Origin: Argyresthia goedartella | Taxonomy: Eukaryota > Arthropoda > Insecta > Lepidoptera > Argyresthiidae | DNA length: 64,000 nt | Assembly (NCBI GenBank): GCA_949825045.1 | Contig: OX463832.1 | Span: 23,988,552 to 24,052,551, forward strand | Direction: 5' to 3' | Shown: positions 33,279-45,010 of the stretch, piece by piece | Position numbering within the stretch: position 1 is the first letter of the stretch | Layout: each line of letters begins with the position of its first letter | The notes under the pieces: model-generated | The model's input: the letters and a program-made list of their open reading frames with translations, nothing else | What the model was told of the DNA's origin: nothing | The model's database searches: none | Made by a program: the position numbers and the translations under genes

Positions 33279-33530
33279 GGGAAATATTAAACTGCATATC
33301 AAATATACTGACTTGCACAGAAAGTATACTGATTTTTACAGAAAATATCAGGGCAAAATACTGCGGTAGCTTAGGTGAAGGGTAAAGGGGTTGAGCGAAG
33401 CGAAGCCCCCTCTATCCTTCGTATTAGGCTGAACATGTAAGAAAAACAAAAATACTTAAAACATAAAAAGTGTTTTTGCTGATCCTTTTTTGCTGTGAAA
33501 ATCAGTATTTTTGATGTGCGATTAAATACT
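33279..33530 (-). mobile_element. MITE family A, copy 3
   Basis: Reverse orientation: GGGAAATATTAAACTGC at one end and TTTTTGATGTGCGATTAAA at the other. The core includes GAGCGAAGCGAAGCCC. Confidence 0.75.
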
Positions 33531-33782
33531 AGCCAATTTTAAAGAATTAATCTGATTTATCAATATTTGTTGGTAAAATATAGGTACGTTAACATTAAGT
33601 ATCACCTATTTTTAAGGACTAGGCCAATTGGAAGTTAAAGATCTTTCGGCGCATCATTTTGTAAAAATTCTGATTTTGATGGCTTCATTTTCCAAAATTT
33701 TTTATACAAATATATACAGTATTTATGTACTGCAACGAGCTATAAACAATGATAGCCCATTCGATGGGGTAGGATAATATAT

Positions 33783-35071
33783 TTTTCACACCTTTCATTC
33801 GGAAAAGTAAGTTTTGCTCCACGACGAGAGGGAGCAAAATGCTACTTTTCTGTTCAAGCTACTTTTTTAATTTATTCATTGGCATGCAGCTTTTACGCAA
33901 TGTGCCAATTGAACACAGATTAAAAAATATAATGTAATTATGAAATTGCATTACAATCGACAACGATGACGTAGTCGATTAAAAACGAACATGTTTGAAG
34001 TTTTAACTTTAACAACGTTATATGCAAATTTATGAATTTTTCGTAATATTTAAAAAAAATGTTACAATAAATTATATGTTTTACTGAAATCAAAACTATC
34101 GATGACTGTTATTCTGATATAATGAATATTAATATCCGAAACCATTATAATATTCGATTCGATCATTTTTACACAATAGTAAAAGTACACAGGAACATTT
34201 TATCTGTGGTGACCTTTCCCTAATCCTTTACAATCCATCATTATATATGAAAAAAATGTTTACGTTGTTCGATTACTGTAAAAGTGGTAAAAGTATAATT
34301 CAAAGTATAGTTTTTTTTTAGAGCAATTTAAATTTTCCTCATAGTCGGTGTGAAAAGTTGAATGTGTCACTCAGGAGCAAAATTATTTTCGTCATGGGCG
34401 TTAACGCTTGAATCCTTCGTTACGCTCAGGATTCTATCGTAGAATCCTTCCCTTTACTCTGGATTCAATGTACGGCCCTCGCCGTAAATACATAATTTTG
34501 CTCCCTTGTGTCACAAGGGAGCAAAATGATGCTCCTGAGTGACACATTCAACTTTTCACACCGACTATGAGGAAAATTTCAATTAAATGCTCTAAAAAAA
34601 AACTATTCTTTGAATTATACTTTCACCGCTTTTACAGTAATCGAACAACGTAAACAAAACTTTTTTTCAATGGTGGATTGTGAAGGATCAGGGAAAGGTC
34701 CCCACAGATAAAATATTCCTGTGCTACTTTTACCGATGTGTACAAATAATCGAATCGAATATTATAATTGTTTCGGATATCAATATTCATTATATCACAA
34801 TAACAGTCATCAATAGTTTTGATTTCAGTAAAACATATAATTTATTGTGACATTTTTTTGAAACACCTACCATAAATCAATTATACGAAAAATCATAAAT
34901 TTTCATATAACTGCGATGAAATTATAATCGATTATTTTATTAAGATCTGTGTTCAATTATGTATCTACATGCCAATGAATAAATTAAAAAAGTAGCTTGA
35001 ACAGAAAAGTAGCATTTTGCTCCCTCTCGTCGTGGAGCAAAACTTACTTTTCCGAATGAAAGGTGTGAAAA
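33783..35071. mobile_element. Foldback element with about 550-bp inverted arms
   Basis: The left arm (33783-34379) begins TTTTCACACCTTTCATTCGG and the right arm (34530-35071) ends with its reverse complement. The arms match over nearly their full length with small gaps. The centre (34380-34529) contains a palindrome around TTGTGTCACAA (34494-34524). No protein is encoded. A single-arm relative lies at 45895-46090. This could be a foldback transposon or two nested copies in opposite orientation. Confidence 0.8.
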
Positions 35072-35199
35072 TAACTATTTTTGCTCCCCCTTCTAGCAGT
35101 ATGGAAGCCACCCTGAAAACCATTTAAAAAATATTTTATCAATTTGTTTACCTTTGGGCCCACAAATTGTTTATACTGTGAATATTTGAAGACTGTAGC

Positions 35200-35310
35200 T
35201 TTACCCGTTTGGCTGTTAAACCTGTGTGACAGTATGACAGACGGACGGACGGACACGTGAGTGACAGCAATAGGGCTCCGAATTGACCCTTCGGGTACGA
35301 AACCCTATCA
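35200..35310 (+). repeat. Family D 3' fragment
   Basis: ACGGACGGACGGACACGTG, then ATAGGGCTCCGAATTGACC and GGGTACGAAACCCTA. Confidence 0.5.
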
Positions 35311-35581
35311 AAACATGAATTCCAAAATGTATTGGTAAGCGCAAATCTCATAAAAAGGCTGGACCGTTATGGATAAACTTGTTTTAAGTATTAGTTGAAC
35401 CCTTCGGAAGGTTCAACGGGGAGAAAATTTTGAAAAAACGCTCCGTGAAAGCCAAGAACCTAAAAATCATTTAGTATGAGGATTTTCTATGAGATCACAA
35501 GATTGTGGCGGCAATTCGACATTTGAATTTTGTTTTTCCTCTAATTCAAAATGGCCCGTTTCCTTGAAACGAATGCGAAGC

Positions 35582-35624
35582 TGCTAGTCTAGTCTAGTCT
35601 AGTCTAGTCTAGTCTAGTCTAGAC
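35582..35624. repeat. (CTAGT)n microsatellite
   Basis: About eight CTAGT units. The last ones reverse into AGACTAGTC, so the array is partly self-complementary. Confidence 0.9.
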
Positions 35625-35752
35625 TAGTCGCTAGTGGTAAATAGGTGAAACTTTGGACTTGTTCAAGCTGGACAGAAGTTAACCTCCAGCTTATTGCTTC
35701 ACAATGGGACCAAGTATACCCAGAATATAGTTTCGAATTCGTTTAACCAGCA

Positions 35753-35931
35753 AAAACTCTTTGCTGTTTTAAATATTGAATGAGGACTTAACTTTATGTT
35801 TTGAGTATTTTTTATTGTTCTTACATGTTGAAAGCTGAAATCACTTCGCTTCGCTCACCGCCTTTACCCTAATTTAAGGGATATTTGCTGTGCAAATCAG
35901 TATTTTTGATGTGCAGTTTTTATATTTCCCT
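35753..35931 (+). mobile_element. MITE family A, internally deleted copy 4
   Basis: CAGCAAAAACTCTTTGCTG, then ATTGTTCTTACATGTTG, then CAGTATTTTTGATGTGCAG at 35901-35919. Part of the central core is missing. Confidence 0.6.
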
Positions 35932-37123
35932 TTCACAATTAATAATTTTAGGCTGGCAACATTTTGGTCAAAATTCAACCTGTTTCCGCTAATCTAGTTA
36001 ATTATTAGGCTCCATCTTATAAACCTACTACTATTAATCAGTACATTGATAAGTACTCCATTGATAGTCAGATCGAATACTGTATATTCCTATGTTGTAA
36101 AATATATATGTCGCAGGGATCAACTTTTTGAACTACCAGGAGCCGAGCGAATCAGAGCGGAGCGAAGCAACCCCATGTAGCTTCACAGTACCGTATTGGT
36201 TGCTTATTTTGCGTTTATTTTCGACCAGGACACATATAGTAGATTTTACAACAAGTGCACAAAACGAACCATTTTTATCCGAGACTTTTAGCAGCCCGAG
36301 CCGAAGGCGAGGGCTGATAGTAATATCGAGGATAAAAATGGTTTTGTGGACGAGTTATAAACTCTGCTTTTCACTTCGATTGCGAGAATTCAACAATAAT
36401 TTGAGAAAATTCAATACGAAAAGTTCACGGCTTCTTTCCCGCTACTTTACTTTTTTAATTTTCCTGCATAATTTTCGGGCAAAGAAAAAAAATATACAGC
36501 CTATTCTTAAATTATTTTGGAATAATGTTTTTTTTTGTGGTAAACACGTTTTGATATTTAGTTTCTTTTTCGTATTATCTTATTATAAATCAAAAATGCA
36601 AATGGGATGGAAATATTATAAATTAGCAAGTTTTATCCATGTACAATTAATTGTTTTTGGCTGTATGGGCTAAATGGTCACTGCCTTAGTGTAGACACAT
36701 TTAAAAAGCTACTTTTATGCACAAGAGCATAAAATTCAACTTTATGTCGCCTAGATCCTGCATAAAGTAGTACTTTTTCGAGCATGAGAAGTGAAAAAGT
36801 TTATTTTTGTCATTTCACTAAACCAGTTTCGGGAATTGGTGAAATCCCTTGGGTTTAGGGATATGTTAAAATCGTGTCATTATTTGACCATTTCCCTGGA
36901 TTTTATCAAATCCCTGCAAAATCCACAAACACATGATACCTACCTACATTTGTTAAAGTGAGGTTTACTTTAATGCTAACACATCCAAAATATAATGACG
37001 ATAAAAACAACTATTAACTCACTAATAAACTAACGGTCTTACTAATAAAAAAAGTTATTCACAGTATAACTTATACAGTGTTTTGTCTTGCTTTGACATT
37101 TGACATTTACTCGACGTATAATA
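35932..37123. other. No gene seen
   Basis: Low-complexity AT-rich DNA. A 181-codon plus frame at 36128-36673 has no homology that I recognise and a composition driven by AT-rich sequence and a GCGGAGCGAAGC word. Confidence 0.4.
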
Positions 37124-37364
37124 ATAATACCTTGGACACTATTAACACACATTGATCTAGCCCCAAACTAGGATTCTATCTTGGGTACTAGACAACGATA
37201 CACATACTTATATAGATAAATATTATACTTAGATAGATAAACAACCATGACTAGGGTACAAACATCCGTTCTCATCAAACAAATATTTGCCCCCACCAGG
37301 AATCGAACCCGGGACCCTTGGCTTCGCAGGCAGGATCACTGCCGTCTCGGCTATTCGGGTCGTC
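37124..37364 (-). repeat. tRNA-derived SINE family 2, copy
   Basis: Minus-strand SINE with an (AAT)n tail at 37120-37128, CCTTGGACACTATTAACAC, GACTAGGGTACAAACATCC and a B-box-like GAATCGAACCCGGGACC (plus strand). It ends at GTCGTC near 37364. Confidence 0.75.
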
Positions 37365-37611
37365 ATATGGAAGGGACAAAACACTGAATAAATTAAACAG
37401 TGAATAACTTTTTAATTAGTAAGCCCGTAAATGTTTTGACAGTTCGTAAATATCCACTATTTATTCAGTCAAACACCGGATCGAGTTTTAATTTTCTTGC
37501 GAAATTTATCATTTTCTGTTGTTTAGGTGCCATGAATACTGTATATCATGTCAATTTAATTATCATTTATTTAAACAAAAATTAGAACATTGGTGGATTT
37601 TACCTATATAT

Positions 37612-38002
37612 GTAAGATAGTCAAAACCGTTAGTTGATGAACTAACGAGTCCGTTGATCAACTATCGACAGATAGTAAACCGGATCGGCAGGGTTTAGAT
37701 TTTACGTTTCTATTGGTCTTACATGTCAACCTAACACGAAGACTGTTCGGGGGCTTTGCTGCGCTCGCCCCTCTAGTCTTCACCTAAGTAAGCTATTATC
37801 TCAGTGTTTGCCCTGGTATTTCGTTTGCAATTCAAGTTTAAACCAGTTTACTATTTAACGGTTTTAACCGTTAGTTTATAAACTAACGGGCCCTATAGTA
37901 AGCAGTACGATACAGTTTACTATCTGTCGATAGTTGACCAGCTAAGGAGAAAAAAAACCGTTAGTTGATAAACTAACGGTTTTTTGACAATCTTACGGTG
38001 AC
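37612..38002. mobile_element. MITE family C, copy 3
   Basis: GTAAGATAGTCAAAACCGTT on the left and the reverse complement of GTCACCGTAAGATTGTC on the right, ending at 38002. It has many internal palindromes, such as CCGTTAGTTTATAAACTAACGG at 37864-37885, and carries a family A-like core (CTTACATGTCAACCTAAC). Confidence 0.7.
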
Positions 38003-38005
38003 ATA

Positions 38006-38232
38006 TACATACTAACTGATGCCCGCAACTCATTTGCGTGTTCCAAGGAATGATCATTTACCGAGACAACGTTACCCTCCTTCTGCTGCAGTCGGATAAA
38101 ATTATCTCATATACTATCTCTTTGCTAAATTTCATTCAAATCCGTTCAGCCGTTTAAGCGTGATTGAGGCACAAACACACAAACATCCAAACATCCAAAC
38201 ATCGCTACTTTCACATTTATAATATTAGTTGG
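38006..38232 (+). repeat. Interspersed repeat family G, copy 3
   Basis: ACTAACTGATGCCCGCAAC, then CCGTTCAGCCGTTTAAGCG, then three CATCCAAA units and TTTATAATATTAGTTGG. Confidence 0.65.
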
Positions 38233-38339
38233 ACAAGTATATGGCCCAGTGGTTACACGCTCGCTTGTCACTTTGGATATGGGTTCTAATCCCAAACACA
38301 AAAGTTTTAAATCTAAGGGCTGAAAGATAAGCGAGTTAA

Positions 38340-38768
38340 GTTATGTTACCTCGTCCGTGCAAAGGTCCCCGTTACTCCAGGCGGAAAGACCATCAGTGTG
38401 AGAGGGACGGAATCGGGAAAAAATGACAAAACGTAGCGCCCAACCACATATTTTTTTTTAAATAAACTACGCTATTTTGTCAAAATGATTTTCAAGGAAT
38501 GTTTACTAATACATAATATCCACATTTTGATTGCAATTCCGCAATAAAATAAGTTATGATTTCAGAATTACAGGAAAAAGTAAAACAATTTAGAGGTATT
38601 TTCGCAATTAAATTCTGTCGAGAAAAATTCATCCAATCGCGTTTTCCTTCAGTGAGAATCTTAATCAAATACTCAATAAACGTTAACCTGAAAATCAAAT
38701 ATGTAGATAACTTGGTAGTGGAGTAAATGGATACGAAAAAAAAAACCCATATTTTTTTTCGTATCACC
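38340..38768 (-). mobile_element. TTAA-flanked element family T, copy 2
   Basis: Flanked by TTAA at 38336-38339 and 38769-38772. Reverse of 17341-17767, including CCGTGCAAAGGTCCCCGTTA and TTCGTATCACC at the right end. Confidence 0.75.
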
Positions 38769-38772
38769 TTAA

Positions 38773-39487
38773 GACATACTCTCGGGTTAACCTTACTTGT
38801 ACGAAATATAATTTTCGACCTCAGATCTCTTTCCGTCTATTAGTTAACAGAACCACAGAGCAATAAATAGGAAGGTGGTTTGTGAAGGCCCTCCTTTAGG
38901 GCACTGGCTGAACGAGCGTAAACCGGTTTTATCCAGTGGCGGCGCGTACTAGACACAGCGGCCAGTGCTCACTCACACATGCGCAGTATGCTTGTAGTAG
39001 GTTACCTACGAAGGCGTGGTTCTATGAACCTTTGTCTCTGGTCCTTTCTTCCTCTGCGACAGAACCACTGATTGACAAGAACTAATGAGACAAACAAACC
39101 CAGTAGTTCTGTCAATCAGTACAAGTCAGAACTGCACAACAGAACTAGTCAGTAAGGATGTAATCAACCGTTGTGGTTTGTTTTCTAATTCACAATAACA
39201 CGAAAATCCATCATCTCAATGCCGAGGTAGCGTTCATGAAGCGTTCCACGTGACGTCACAGACTGTGCAATTCTCAAGGCGTTAAAACTAAATACAATGG
39301 CCGCTTAAAATCATACGTAAGAGACGGTTGCTATAGTTTCTAAACCAGTTTAAACCTGCTTACTTTGATGCTCAGAAATAATGATCAACAGGAAAATGAA
39401 AATGGAAAATACATCCCGTTGTTTTTTTAAACTTTCGTCCGACTCAGGGCACTGAAGAAAAAAATATATGTTATGTATATATTTAAA
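38773..39487. other. No gene seen
   Basis: Mixed-composition spacer, including a GC-richer part at 38930-39080. No credible exon. Confidence 0.35.
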
Positions 39488-39762
39488 TTAACTCCGTGGT
39501 TTCACGCTTGCTTCTTACACAGGAGATGCAGGTTCGATTCCTGACCATTTAACAATGATATAATTAATTTATCTTAAGTACGTATACGGGCGTTCTAACG
39601 GTGATGGAAAACATCATGAGAAAACCTTCATTATTCCATAGTTGCGGCGATGGGCTAGCGCCCTGTCACGCAAAATGGAGTATTGAATAACTGGCTCAAA
39701 GTGGACACAAATGTGCCTCTGCCACTCCGTATGGGAACAGGCATTATATTAAAAAAAAACTG
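39488..39762 (+). repeat. tRNA-derived SINE family 3
   Basis: The tRNA-like head has A-box-like CGTGGTTTCACGC and B box GGTTCGATTCC. The body contains AACATCATGAGAAAACC and GGCGATGGGCTAGC, closing in an A-run at 39753-39760. A related head is at 45757-45832 on the minus strand. Confidence 0.6.
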
Positions 39763-40869
39763 AAAAATACCTAAAACCCATTAAATTGTGGCCTTATTTC
39801 TATAGCTTGCTACCGCGCTCGCATTATCGCACGTTGCTGTTATTTCACGGCAAATGTAACACAATCAAAATCTTGCGAAGGAAAAATAGAACCAATATTT
39901 TGTTACGATACGTAAACTACAGTCCATGATTTGGGCGTAACTTTACAAAAAAACAACCTCCATACGTAGAAAGGCAATCGGTTAGTTGTGACGCCTCTGG
40001 AATCGGTGCCAGTGTCACCTGAGCGATTCTAATTTAGTACGCTCTACACTGCCAAGCGACAACTCATTGTGCGAAGAACTCTAATTATTCGCTGAGCAAT
40101 ATCATTATTGCAGTCAGGATGTTCGAATACAAACCTTATTGCTGCGTGGAAAAAAAAAACACGCGAGTTTTGCCGCGCATTCAATTATGCGGAATATTTT
40201 TTTTTTTTTCGAAGAATAGGTTATCGGATAAACAGCCTCTGAGACAAGTCCACAATTGCAAAGAGTTCGGATTTGTAGTTTAATTTTTGAGTGAATCCGG
40301 TCAGGCAAATATTTATTCCATATACTTACATTACATATACAAAATAATGATTGAATGTTATAAAAAAAAGATGCAGTGGCACATTTGGCAAGTAATTGAA
40401 TTTACCTATCACCGCACTTATTAGGATATAAAGGTGGTTTCCTCATTATCTTGAACGTCGGTATAATGTGGTAACTATCTCACAAGATGTTTACTATTCA
40501 ACGTGCGTGTATCTCAAATTGATTGATCAATATCTCGACCAAACACTCCTTATCTCACTAAACGTGATAAAACAAACAAATCAACTTTAAAACGATAATG
40601 CATTACAAAAAGTCCATATCCGATGGACCTTATCGGTCACGTCCGGCCTTGGCCCGGCATTAGATCTAGCATAATTAATATTTTTATCGATTCGTCGGCA
40701 GCGGCCGTGGCACATCACTAGAGTTGCGTAATTCCAGTTTTGCATCGCGCCAAGGTCGATACTTTTTGCTGGTTTATCATTGTTTGTGTGTTTGGTGTTT
40801 TGTTCGCGCGGGAAATGTAACGAGAGACGTTCTGTTTGAGTTAGCTACAAAAGAGTCAATTAAAAATAA
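39763..40869. other. No gene seen
   Basis: AT-rich spacer. A GC-richer piece at 40640-40830 has promoter-like character but lacks a convincing exon. Confidence 0.35.
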
Positions 40870-41230
40870 TTAAACTAGTGGCTCTATGAGCTATACACTG
40901 CAAGACCACGCGAGAGATGCAAGAAATTTGCGTTTTTTTTTTACTAATTTCCACCGCCTCACACCAACGACCCCTTGAAGTTTATCGGATGAACAAGTGA
41001 AATTAATATAAATTCAAATGTTCCGACTGCATTTTCTTTCAATATCACATACAAACTTATGTTAGCACCTGGTTACGTACATGGAGTATGAAAGTAGCCG
41101 CACTAATAACTATTGTGAACTAAATTTTGCTATCTAAAATACAACCTATTGACATTTCACTAAAATGAAATAGCCTAGTCATTTTTACGATCTCCACAGA
41201 TCAAATAACACCTCATTGGCCTGCAAAACT
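40870..41230 (+). repeat. Interspersed repeat family E, copy 3
   Basis: CTAGTGGCTCTATGAGCT, then GCACCTGGTTACGTACATGG (family D piece, inverted) and a CATTTCACTAAAATG block, in the same order as 23570-23990. Confidence 0.45.
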
Positions 41231-41491
41231 TAGTACTACACTTTTAAATATTATTTTTTTGTAAACTATAAAAGTACGAGATTTAAAATAAACAACGTTT
41301 TAAAGCAAATTAAATCAACTTTCCTTGAAACTATAGTACATAATTTAATTCTCTTTCGAGTCTTTTTTATTTTGAAAGTATTTCCTCTACTTAAAAAAAG
41401 TTACTGCAATTTTTAAAGTGTGATACTTAGTTTTGCAGGCCAGTGTATATCAACCCATTTGGGCTGTGGCGGTTCAATTTGAAGTTTATAA

Positions 41492-41663
41492 TAATAATAA
41501 TAATACCTTGGACACTATTTACACACATTGATCTAGCCCCAAACTAGGATTCCCTGTATCTTGGGTACTAGACAACTATACACATACTTATATAGATACA
41601 TATTATACTTAGATAGATAAACAACCATGACTAGGGTACAAACATCCGTTCTCATCAAACATC
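41492..41663 (-). repeat. SINE family 2, head-truncated minus-strand copy
   Basis: (TAA)n tail at 41490-41505, then CCTTGGACACTATTTACAC to CATCCGTTCTCATCAAAC. It joins a 45-bp MITE family A scrap (41661-41706). It lies opposite the plus-strand copy at 41806, so the two can form a hairpin. Confidence 0.7.
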
Positions 41664-41805
41664 TGTTATTCTTACATGTTCAACCTAACACGAAGGATAA
41701 ATTCTCAAACCGACTCTCGTGAATTTTTGTGAGCAGGTTCTATGATTAAATAGTTTTATTACATCGATTCAGTTTTACGAAATTTAATGAAATGGCCGAG
41801 ATATG

Positions 41806-42035
41806 GGGTATGACGACCCGAATGGCCGAGTCGGCAGTGACCCTGCCTACGAAGCCAAGGGTCCCGTTCGAGTCCCGGTGGGGCCAAATATGTTTTTGAT
41901 GAGAACGGATGTTTGTACCCTAGTCACGGTTCTTTATCTATCTAAGTATAATATTTATCTAATAAGATACAGGGAATCCTAGTTTGGGGCTAGATCAATG
42001 TGTGTAAATAGTGTCCAAGGTATTATTATATATTA
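41806..42035 (+). repeat. tRNA-derived SINE family 2, plus-strand copy
   Basis: Head TGACGACCCGAATGGCCGAG with B box CGTTCGAGTCCC. The body runs to GTTTGGGGCTAGATCAATG and an ATTATTATATATTATT tail. Internal deletion of the segment after TTATCTAATAAGATACAGGG relative to other copies. Confidence 0.75.
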
Positions 42036-42378
42036 TTATTACTTGCTATACTTACGAATTTACGTATTCATTAACCTCAGAGGAACAAAACTCTTTGCTT
42101 ACCTACTCCATGCTCGTTACTAACACTCGGCGCCCTCTGAGTGAAACTGCTTTGACAGTTTTCTTCCCCACAGCCTATCATCGTGATATTGACATGTTTT
42201 TAGAGTTCCGTAACTGAAGCTCGCCAAACGGGATCTTCTCACCTTACAAGTTACGTCATTTTAATGCCCTTTTTTGCACGATGTTAAGTGTCTTCTCTTC
42301 TTGTGTAAGTCCTACTCGCTTTTTCTGCCATTAGTTTCTTTACACATTACACAATTGCCGCTAACTACAATCGCGATT
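42036..42378. other. No gene seen
   Basis: AT-rich spacer. The small plus frame at 42011-42217 begins inside the SINE tail and is not credible. Confidence 0.4.
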
Positions 42379-42382
42379 TTAA

Positions 42383-42809
42383 GGTGATACGAAAAAATCA
42401 GGTTTTTTTTTCTTTCTAATCCATTTACTCCACTATGAAGTCATTTACAGATTTGATTTTTGGGTTAACGTTTATTGAGTATTTTATTAAGATTTTCACT
42501 GAAGGAAAACGCGATTGGGTGAAATTTTCATGATAGAATTTAATTACGAAAATGCCTCTAAATTGTTTTATTTTTTCCTGTAATTCTGAAATCCTAACTA
42601 ATCTCATTGTGGAACTGCGTCCAAAATGTAGAAATGTATTCGTAAACTCTACTTAAAAACTTTTTAACAAAATAGCGCAGTTTATTTTTAAACAATTTTT
42701 CTGTGGTTTTGCGCTACGTTTTTTCATTTTTTTCCCGATTCCGTCCCTCTCACACTGCGGGTCTTTCCGCCTGGAGTAACGGGGACCTTTGCACGGGCGA
42801 GGTATCGCC
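42383..42809 (+). mobile_element. TTAA-flanked element family T, copy 3
   Basis: 427 bp flanked by TTAA at 42379-42382 and 42810-42813. Ends GGTGATACG and CGAGGTATCGCC give a clean inverted repeat GG(T/C)GATAC. Same length as 17341-17767. Confidence 0.8.
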
Positions 42810-43029
42810 TTAACACGTTTTTTTCAATAATTAAGTCAATTTGTCTGTTTTTTCAGCACATTTGGTGTTGGCCGCTCGTGGCGGGAGGTGTCAAGGTTCG
42901 ATCACTATTCGTGTCAACTCAATTGCTCAATCAATACAGTTGACAATGAACGCTACAGTCGACGACACAAGTGATTCACGCCTTGTCAAATGTGGCGGCA
43001 GAGGCACAAACACACTGCGTTTAACTAGA

Positions 43030-43175
43030 TAAACATACAGGCACATTCATTGCTTCTGGCCCCACACTAGGCTACCCTATGTCGTAGGAAGCAGAAACAG
43101 TAACGTCACACACATATAAACATCCGAGACCTGGGTTTTTTTTTGACAACCGCTGCTCCGCAGAGGTCGTCATTA
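43030..43175 (-). repeat. tRNA-derived SINE family 1, internally deleted
   Basis: CATACAGGCACATTCATTGC, then CTTCTGGCCCCACAC, then a T-run and AACCGCTGCTCCGCAGAGG. The B-box part is missing. Confidence 0.6.
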
Positions 43176-43786
43176 ATTATTATTATTTTTAAGCATTTCA
43201 TTATGACTCTTATGAATAATGATCACACAAGTTTATTTTCGTATTGCAGGCGCGCGCCAAGTTATCGTAGTTTTTCAATAGGGAGTTATGGGATCTAGTC
43301 GGCTGGAATAGCAACCAAAGTGAAATATGTACCTAATTTTAATATACGTCACTAACGTTTGATAGCACAAAGCATTTTTCGGAATCTTGTATTGTATTTT
43401 ATACAGAGAAAAAGAGATTTTATAAACAAAAAAAAGGTTTTTGGCTATGGAATGATTTCCAACTGCAAAACAAGAGTACCTTTTTAAAGCATGGATAATG
43501 CAAAATTGTTTGCACTTTTTTAACTGACTGTACCACGTCGAGATTGGCAGCCAACCGAATGAATTGTTTGTTGCATCTATCTGTTTCTGTTGTCAATGAG
43601 ACAACACTAAAAATGTTTTAAAAAGGTCGAGGAAATATATTGGCTATTAGGAAAAATAATGGACACCCAAGCCACAGACCACTTTTGTGTTTTATGAGAT
43701 CAAATCTTTTTTTTTTAAACAGTCAGTAGTCCGCCAATGTGGCTATAATTTTTTTTCTACATTAAGTTGGCTATCCGTAAATTAAT
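43176..43786. other. No gene seen
   Basis: AT-rich spacer without recognisable features. Confidence 0.4.
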
Positions 43787-44001
43787 CACATGTAGTGGCA
43801 GGCAGGCATGGCCTGGTAAAATGCATCGTCACATGTAGTGGCAGGCAGGCATGGCCTGGTAAAATCCATCGTCACATGTAGTGGCAGGCAGGCATGGCCT
43901 GGTAAAATGCATCGTAACATGTAGTGGCAGGCAGGCATGGCCTGGTAAAATGCATCGTCACATGTAGTGGCAGGCAGGCATGGCCTGGTAAAATGCATCG
44001 T
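43787..44001. repeat. 43-bp minisatellite, five copies
   Basis: Units starting CACATGTAGTGGCAGGCAGG recur every 43 bp. They are almost identical; one unit has CC for GC and one has TAACATG. The period is not a multiple of three, so it is not coding. Confidence 0.95.
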
Positions 44002-44928
44002 CTCATTTCTTATAATCAATTTTACGGCCACATAAAATGAAGGTAGCTATTTTCCTTTTAAGACGCTGATTAAATAAATATGGGGTGCTGTTTTCATGTG
44101 TTTTTCAGGAAATACTGGGAAAATCGTAATTAATTTCTGGTATATGTAATTTGACTATATAATCTAGAGATTCTTAATTGGAAAACATGTTTGGATAAAA
44201 TTTTCTCGATAGAAAATAAATACAAAGTCAACCCTTTTTTTATGGTTTTATCCTATTACACCGCAGTAGTAAGTGAATATGACTGTGTGATAATTGCAAT
44301 GTATGAACAATTGTTATTTCTAACGATTTTCAATTCGAAAGTTAATTCCCTGAAATAGTTTATTTTTTATGATTTTTTTTTACGTTTTGGCGCTTACGTT
44401 GTTTCAGATTAGTCGCGAGTGCATTATTGGCATCCCGCTTTTTCTTATTCGCGAGTAATTATTGCATCTCACGTCCACTCGACAGCGCATTTTTATTCCA
44501 TCATCGCCTTAAGATGTTTGCATTTTTTATTTCTATGTGCAGGCTGTGTAATTTTGAATTAGGTCACCTTAATAGTGTTTCTACTTGCAAGCAGGTCTCT
44601 TAAGGTTTAGTATTTTGGATAGGTGTTAAAAACACGTTTAATACCTCGGAGTTAAAGGAAACGAAGCCAGAGCCCTGTTTTTCCACTTTTCACAGAGCAA
44701 TTTTCCGTCAAGCTAAAAACACAATACACACTATTTTAAAATAGTTTAAAGTTCACTGCACTCCAGAAACGCGCGGCGAACACGAAATTGTTAAAAATAA
44801 ACGTAGGCTGCACGTTGCGTTTACGCCTTGGTCTATCTAATTTTGAATTTTTTAAAAAGTACAAACGTCAATCGCTTCGGTTTTCAAACGCACGCGCCGA
44901 GCTGCCGCGCGAATCGGCCGGCGACTAA
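44002..44928. other. No gene seen
   Basis: AT-rich, rising in GC from about 44760 towards the promoter-like segment. Confidence 0.4.
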
Positions 44929-45010
44929 TATAAATAGAGACGCGTAGCTCGTGCGCTGTTATCGATAAGCCGACAATTTCAGATCCACATCTCGCCCCCA
45001 CCAAAATGCT
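44929..45010 (+). promoter_or_regulatory. Candidate promoter: TATA box and DRE
   Basis: TATAAATAG at 44929-44937 in a GC-rich context is followed by TATCGATA (DRE-type) at 44960-44967 and a TTTCAGATC initiator-like word near 44978. The first downstream ATG (45006) gives only five codons. A 5' UTR of an unseen gene, or a chance combination. Confidence 0.35.

Noticed and set aside
36128..36673. 181-codon plus-strand frame
   Set aside because: AT-driven Phe/Leu/Lys composition, no recognisable domain, and a low-complexity start.
43786..44031. Minus-strand frame over the 43-bp minisatellite
   Set aside because: The period is not a multiple of three; the frame is open by chance.
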